Shown here: positions 58,984 through 64,000 of the stretch, in pieces
How positions within the stretch are numbered: the first letter of the stretch is position 1
Layout: each line of letters opens with the position of its first letter
Source of the DNA: Crotalaria pallida
Taxonomy: Eukaryota > Streptophyta > Magnoliopsida > Fabales > Fabaceae
Length of the DNA stretch: 64,000 nucleotides
Direction: 5' to 3'
NCBI GenBank assembly: GCA_037953625.1
Contig: CM075656.1
Location: forward strand, 79,813,001 to 79,877,000
Made by a program: the position numbers and the translations under genes
Notes under the pieces: generated by a model
The model's input: the letters and a program-made list of their open reading frames with translations, nothing else
The model's database searches: none
What the model was told of the DNA's origin: nothing

Positions 58984-60270
58984 CTATTGTCCTTGCCCTA
59001 GGTTGAGCCCGACTAGGTGCTTGATATCCACAGGGTATGTGAAGGCTTGATTAGAAGCATTATATGAACCTATTGCAGTGACAAGGTTCACAGCGTCGGT
59101 AGGATGGAATTGATCCCAAAACACGTACTGATTCCTGTTCTGGCATGGCGTTTGATTAGGAGCACATTGCCCATCCGCCCTTGTAGTGCAGCATGAAGCA
59201 CTCGATACCGTGAAACCTGCATATTTATTTACATGAACAAGGTGGTATGTAGTTAAATAAAAGATACACATTCAGTAGTTTCAAACTTTCAATCTAGCTA
59301 AATACTTTTAATTGAGTGAGTGCGTGACTTTTAATTGTGTTTCGTAGCGCTGTTTACCTTCCCACTATTGGAGGGGTGGTGACCATAAATTGCACTCCTT
59401 CTTTCAAATGCTATTTTTTAGTAGTAATGTTGTTCAAACATGAAATATGTTCAATTGAGTAAAACTAGCTATTTATATATATTTAATGGAGGTTTTCTTC
59501 GTACACAAAACTCGAATTCGGATCTTTGCCAAAAAGAAAGCAAATGTGTACTACTAAATTTGAATTGAGATCTCTCCATTTTATTTTCTTCATCTTCATT
59601 TATTGTACATTTCCAACATCCGATAATTACTATATTTTTCATAATATTTAATTTAATATTTTAACTTATTGCTCCATTGTTCAACGGTTAAAATTTTATC
59701 AATTATTTGTTAAAAAATTATTGAAAGGATTTTCACTCACCAGAATAATGAACCATCTCCTGTTGGTTTCGAAAATGTGATATTGAAGTTATCAAATTAA
59801 AGCACTGCCAATTAAAGGCAATACCTTTAATAGAACTTTCTTGAAATCTAACTGCCCGAGCTTTTCTAATACTAGTGTTTACGAAAATGTTACAAAAAGT
59901 TTCTTCTTCTTCTTCTTCTTCTTCTTTTTGTTTTTTTTTTTCCTAATGTAGTCTAAGTGTCTAACTAGAGATATGAAATGAAGTAACGAACCAACGAAGA
60001 ATAAGAAAACTAAAATAAATGATTACCAAGTGAAGGACCAAGGGTCGTCCCAGCTGTACTGTTTATGAAGATGAATTTGGAATTAGCAGAGAATTTGCTA
60101 TTGAATTGATCTACAAGAGATTTTAGCTTGCCATTAAAAATGAAGGCAGCAAGATTTTCCTCTTGAACACATGATCCATTTTTCCCCTTAGTAGAGATGG
60201 CTCTTGGAGTGCAACCTATAAGACCCATTCCAACCAACACATGCTTTCTGGCCCCAACATCATGCAGAAC
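58984..60270 (-). CDS. GDSL esterase/lipase gene C, exons 4 and 5 only
   Basis: Two exons of a third GDSL esterase/lipase. Exon 4 (60027-60270) carries VLVGMGLIGC and the conserved LKSLVDQFN helix; exon 5 (58984-59216) carries the paired Cys after the junction, QTPCQNRN and the block V core FWDQFHPTD with Asp and His intact, ending in TAG. The exon 4 donor and exon 5 acceptor are canonical with the same phase as in A and B (split Gly codon); the 810-base intron is much longer. More diverged from A and B than they are from each other. I could not find exons 1-3 (GDSL and GNND blocks) in the remaining 3.7 kb to the window edge, although intron 3 is only 313 and 403 bases in A and B. Either intron 3 was greatly enlarged by transposons or the gene is a 5'-truncated pseudogene. 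Confidence 0.8.
59911..59935. repeat. (TTC)n microsatellite in gene C intron 4
   Basis: About seven TTC units inside the enlarged intron. Confidence 0.85.
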
Positions 60271-61674
60271 CTGCCCAAAATTAAAAACCAATTTAATTTA
60301 TAAAATACAAAAGTTTATCATCTATTCCACAAGAAACTCAAATTAAGATAAACATTGTGATGGATCGAAAATCTGGACCCGAATCCAATATGATCGATTC
60401 ACCACCCGATGACTTGCAAACAATTCGGACATGGTAACTACCGTAACAATTCACACCTATTATAACTCATAATGATATTAAAATATCGTTATTTTTCGAA
60501 GCCATGCATTATTTAATTTGGACAATAATCACATACAAAACAATCATAATGACTCATCAATGTCCTTTATCATGTCAACCACCCTCTATATATATGCCAA
60601 GTAATATGTCAAGCTATAGGACTAACACATTCTATTCTCTTTTTACACACAAAACACATCCCATCTCACGTTACCTTGATTCAGTTGATGGAATCCTCCA
60701 ACTGAAGATCTATTGCTACCATCATACATCAACAAACCGACTTGAACGGTACATATGGCATAACAATCCACAACAAGCATAATATTTTAAAAATATTATT
60801 TCCCTCTTTTTTAATCATCACTCTTGTACAATTTTCTTGTTTGGGAAAGAATCAGGAGCGTAACAATTTTCTTTTTCTTATTTTCACCTATTTGTTCTAA
60901 TGTAAAAAAATATTGTATATAAGTTTTGACGTACAAAATTGGAGTATAAATAACATTGTAAATAATAATTTTAGCTTTTTTTATGATATTTTAAAATAAT
61001 AAATTTTATGCAATAATATTATATATGTGTGTGGACATAAAAAAATAACATTTTTTTACATATTTGTTTTAGATAACAAAACACACTCACACATGCTCTC
61101 CTTTAACTTTATTTTTTTACAAAACAAATGAAATATTCAAGTGAAGTAATATGCATATATTATTAGTTATTTAAGTGATACTTTTAATTTGTTTAGATAT
61201 AAATTTAGTTTTCTTTCTAATAAATTTTTTTTCTCATAAAAAAAGTTATTTAAGTGATATTTTATTCGAAGACATTTTAAAATAAGAATTTCAATTTATG
61301 TTTAGATATTATACTTAATAATTCATTTGTTCTCTATATTATTGTTCCTACCATTTGACCCGAGGCCAAATGGTCAACGTTGACCCTAGTTTGTTTTGGA
61401 AAAAAATTCTTATTTTAATTATTTCAAAATAATTAATGATTCAAAGTTAATTTATTAGATGGATCGGAGTTGATGTGTATTTTGAAGAGGTTGTGTTGGT
61501 TTATATGAGAAAAAACAAAAGGGTAAACCATCTATATAAAAACCATCGTGTGCATCTTTTAATTTTTATGAGTTTTTGAGAAAAGACATCGTGTTTCATT
61601 ATTTTTTTACTTCTTGGGTTATATCTTTAGGTAATATACTATCAGTTTTGTAGCTTATTAAGGGCCTATGGCAT
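60271..61674. other. Upstream of gene C exon 4, no exon found
   Basis: AT-rich sequence with a more GC-balanced patch at 60355-60475 that looks repeat-derived. No GDSL exon 1-3 motif seen on the minus strand. Plus-strand open frames here have no recognised relatives. Confidence 0.4.
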
Positions 61675-61792
61675 GGCCTATTAAGGGCTTAGACTTATTT
61701 GACCCGTTTAGGAAAGAGGTCAGTCATAGGCTTGGTCTATTAAGGGCTTAGACTTGTTTGGCCCGTTTAGAAAAGAGGTCAGTCATAGGCTT
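61675..61792. repeat. 59-bp tandem duplication
   Basis: Two head-to-tail units (61675-61733, 61734-61792) around CTATTAAGGGCTTAGACTT with four differences or so. The AGGCCT-rich segments here and at 62820-62990 look like the two ends of an older hAT-type element into which the element at 62199 later inserted. Confidence 0.7.
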
Positions 61793-62198
61793 TTTTTTAT
61801 AGCCTATTTACTTTAAGAGACCATACTTTATTTCATAAAAAATCCTTATAGGGCTAATAGGCTGGCTGTTAATAATATATAATATTTATATTTAAGTTAA
61901 TAATGTTATTAAAATATTATTATTATTATAATATTATTTTTTCTAAAATTACAAATCCTAATTGGTGTCATTGTGTTTCCTACCTTTGATCTTTTCTCCT
62001 TCTCTACTTTCAATCGTTCACCAATAGGACGCATACCAACAAGAAGTACATAATTTTAATTCTTTCGTATCTTTGATGTCTAATTATTTTCTCTCAACTC
62101 TTCTTCATGTCTCTTTTCGATGTAGTTCATTTTGCAGACTTGCTTCATTTTAGTTTATGTTTTGGTGCCATTTTGTTGAAATAATCGATAACAATATC

Positions 62199-62787
62199 CA
62201 AGGTTGTCAAACTCGCGAGTTTACGTAAACTCGTGAGGCCAAAGTAAACTCGACTCGTGAACTCGACTCGTAAACTCGTACGAGTTTACCTCGAGTCCAC
62301 TTATTTTAAAATTAACCTATAGATAACTTTCATAGCTTCCATTTCATAGTTTTTACTCTAAAAATTAAACATAAATATTTAAATGTTGCTATAGCATATA
62401 AGAACCCAATAAATAATATTAGCAAACCAACTTAACAACAACCAAATATGATGGTTTTATGATTTAAGTGGTTAGTTAAGTAAAAATAGTGGTTATAGTG
62501 TTATTTTAGTGAAAATATCGTTCAAAGATTGATCAGTATCCTCTTTGTTAACCGTTGGATCGTGCTCAAATTTTTATATACGCTTCCTAACTCGTTTATC
62601 TTGACATCCGACGGTGGAAATTTTGTTTTGAGAAGTAAAAGCTCAAGAAAATTCAAATATCCCGAGTTTGCACGAGTTTACCCGAGTTTAGTGGGAAGCG
62701 AGTTTGCATGCGAGTTGACTCTATTCTATGGGTAGGATCGTAAACTCGTACGAGTTTACGAGTTAACTCGCGAGTTTGACAACCTTG
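62199..62787. mobile_element. hAT-type non-autonomous element with 8-bp target duplication
   Basis: Inverted termini CAAGGTTGTCAAACTCGCGA at both ends and exact 8-base duplications ACAATATC at 62191-62198 and 62788-62795. The subterminal regions are full of short CGAGTTTAC repeats in both orientations, as is common for hAT transposase binding regions. No transposase. Confidence 0.85.
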
Positions 62788-63031
62788 ACAATATCTGAAT
62801 GGAAGCAACTACATATCAAATTTACAGTAGGCTTTTTAATAGGCTAGTAGGCTAAAAGGCTTTGAAATAGGCCAGGCCGAGGCCAAAAAAATGTGTGAAA
62901 CAAGTAAATAGACTAGACCCAGGCCTAAAAACTAAGTTCGTTAGTGAACCAGGCTAGGCTTATTTTTGAACAGGCCTGGTCCGGCCTATAGCCTATTTCC
63001 ATCCCTAAACCTAACTTATGTTAAAAATGTA

Positions 63032-63104
63032 CTCCCTCCGATCCTTATTATAAGCTATCTTTCTCTCTCACAAAAAAGGTGTTTATAATAAGGACCGAAG
63101 GGAA
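63032..63104. mobile_element. Very short Stowaway-type MITE
   Basis: About 73 bases: CTCCCTCCGATCCTTATTAT and its complement at the right end, with TA on both sides. Confidence 0.7.
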
Positions 63105-63251
63105 TATGTTGATTCCTAAGGATCAAAATTATCACAGTGCACGAATAAATTTTTAAAAACAATGTTTATGACACGCTTTAAATCACAATTTCTCTTTCCG
63201 TATTTTCAGTGTATTTTATCCATTTAATCGAACAGTTTGATTCATAGGGAA

Positions 63252-64000
63252 AGTGGGGTTTTTGTCACCTCAATCTAGATTTTACACACCCCACTGATCA
63301 ATTTATTTCCAAAATTATTCTTAATAAAAAAAAGTTAAATATTTTTTTTTATTTCTTTATCATCTCTTTTACTCTACATTTTTTTTTCTCATATTCACAC
63401 TCCCCACTTTTATTTAAAAAAGATAAAAAAAACAACTCCGATCCAACACTAAATGCTCCCTCTTTCTTCTCAATGTAACTCCCATCGAGTGTTTGTATGA
63501 AATTGAATGTTACTGATTTGTTTATCAAGGAAAGTATGAAATTGGCAGTAAGTTTCAGTGTTACCGATTTGTTTCCTTCCCAAAAGTGGTTTAATGTGAT
63601 TAGTGGCATGATGCATAAATGGAAGGAAATACTACATAGAACCAATGATATGGCTCTTGAAAATATCATTAATGTAGTAATAACTAAGACTGATGGGCAT
63701 CGAAGTCTTGTACTCTTATGTCTGTTTTTTTAAGTCCGAAAGATCATCACTTGACAATGAGCAAAATAAAAGTCATTATTCAGGTGTGTTTGTATTTCTT
63801 TCGGCTGCATTTCATGTTTTCTGATTCTGGATTATGAATGTATTTTTCTGTATAAAATGCATTCTGTTTGTCTGTGAGCCATGAGAATAAGGAGCAGTTT
63901 TCTTCTCTTCTCCGTGAATGAGGAGTGAGGCTCACATGCACCGTGCATGTCTTCTTTTTTGGTTTTTTTATTTATTTTTTTAAAATTTAATCAATTAAAA
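63252..64000. mobile_element. Left end of a second long-TIR element, continues off window
   Basis: GTGGGGTTTTTGTCACCTC followed by TCTAGATTTTACACACCCC matches the terminus of the element at 43436-44483. The right end is not in the window. A 78-codon plus-strand frame at 63497-63733 has no recognised relative and could be captured or chance. Confidence 0.5.

Overview
The window looks like a nuclear chromosome segment of a flowering plant, most likely a papilionoid legume. It is very AT-rich, the genes have GT-AG introns, and it carries plant-type transposons of nearly every class: a Ty3/gypsy chromovirus with an initiator-Met tRNA primer site, Ty1/copia, a Cassandra-like 5S element, LINE, SINE, Stowaway, MULE, hAT and Helitron. 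The legume assignment is an inference from overall character, not from a diagnostic marker. All coordinates and comparisons were made by eye.

The only convincing host genes are three GDSL esterase/lipase genes, all on the minus strand and in tandem. Gene A (1-1915) has exons 1-4 and the first 42 bases of exon 5, and runs off the left edge. Gene B (35562-37826) is complete: five exons, 378 codons, Ser/Asn/Asp-His active-site blocks present. Gene C (58984-60270) shows only exons 4 and 5.

Genes A and B lie in a large tandem duplication. Non-coding sequence behind gene A (to about 32.4 kb) reappears in the same order behind gene B (to about 55.4 kb). The copies differ mainly by transposon insertions, so the partner copy often gives the unoccupied target site and fixes the insertion ends. 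Unit A gained a probable 4.9-kb Helitron (3017-7964) holding a broken gene fragment and a large tandem repeat, a SINE, a Stowaway MITE, a LINE tail, a 2.6-kb deleted LTR element (13212-15772), and an 11-kb Ty3/gypsy Tekay/Del-type element (18066-29047) nested in an older LTR-like sequence. Unit B gained a nested Stowaway/LINE pair, an inverted-repeat element filled with short hairpins (42510-43381), a second long-TIR element, a SINE, a Cassandra-like solo LTR (44804-45211), a 2.9-kb insertion carrying a 200-bp satellite, an 8-bp-TSD TIR element (51111-52117) and a 500-bp MULE-type MITE.

Between the units and around gene C are an element with a captured short-chain dehydrogenase (tropinone-reductase-like) fragment (32787-33633), a MULE with about 400-bp terminal repeats and exact 9-bp target duplications (57045-58423), and an hAT-type element with exact 8-bp duplications (62199-62787).

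There is no operon-like or defence-like gene system. The most distinctive structures are the hairpin-array element, the open reading frame kept inside both Tekay LTRs, and the gene fragments carried by transposons.
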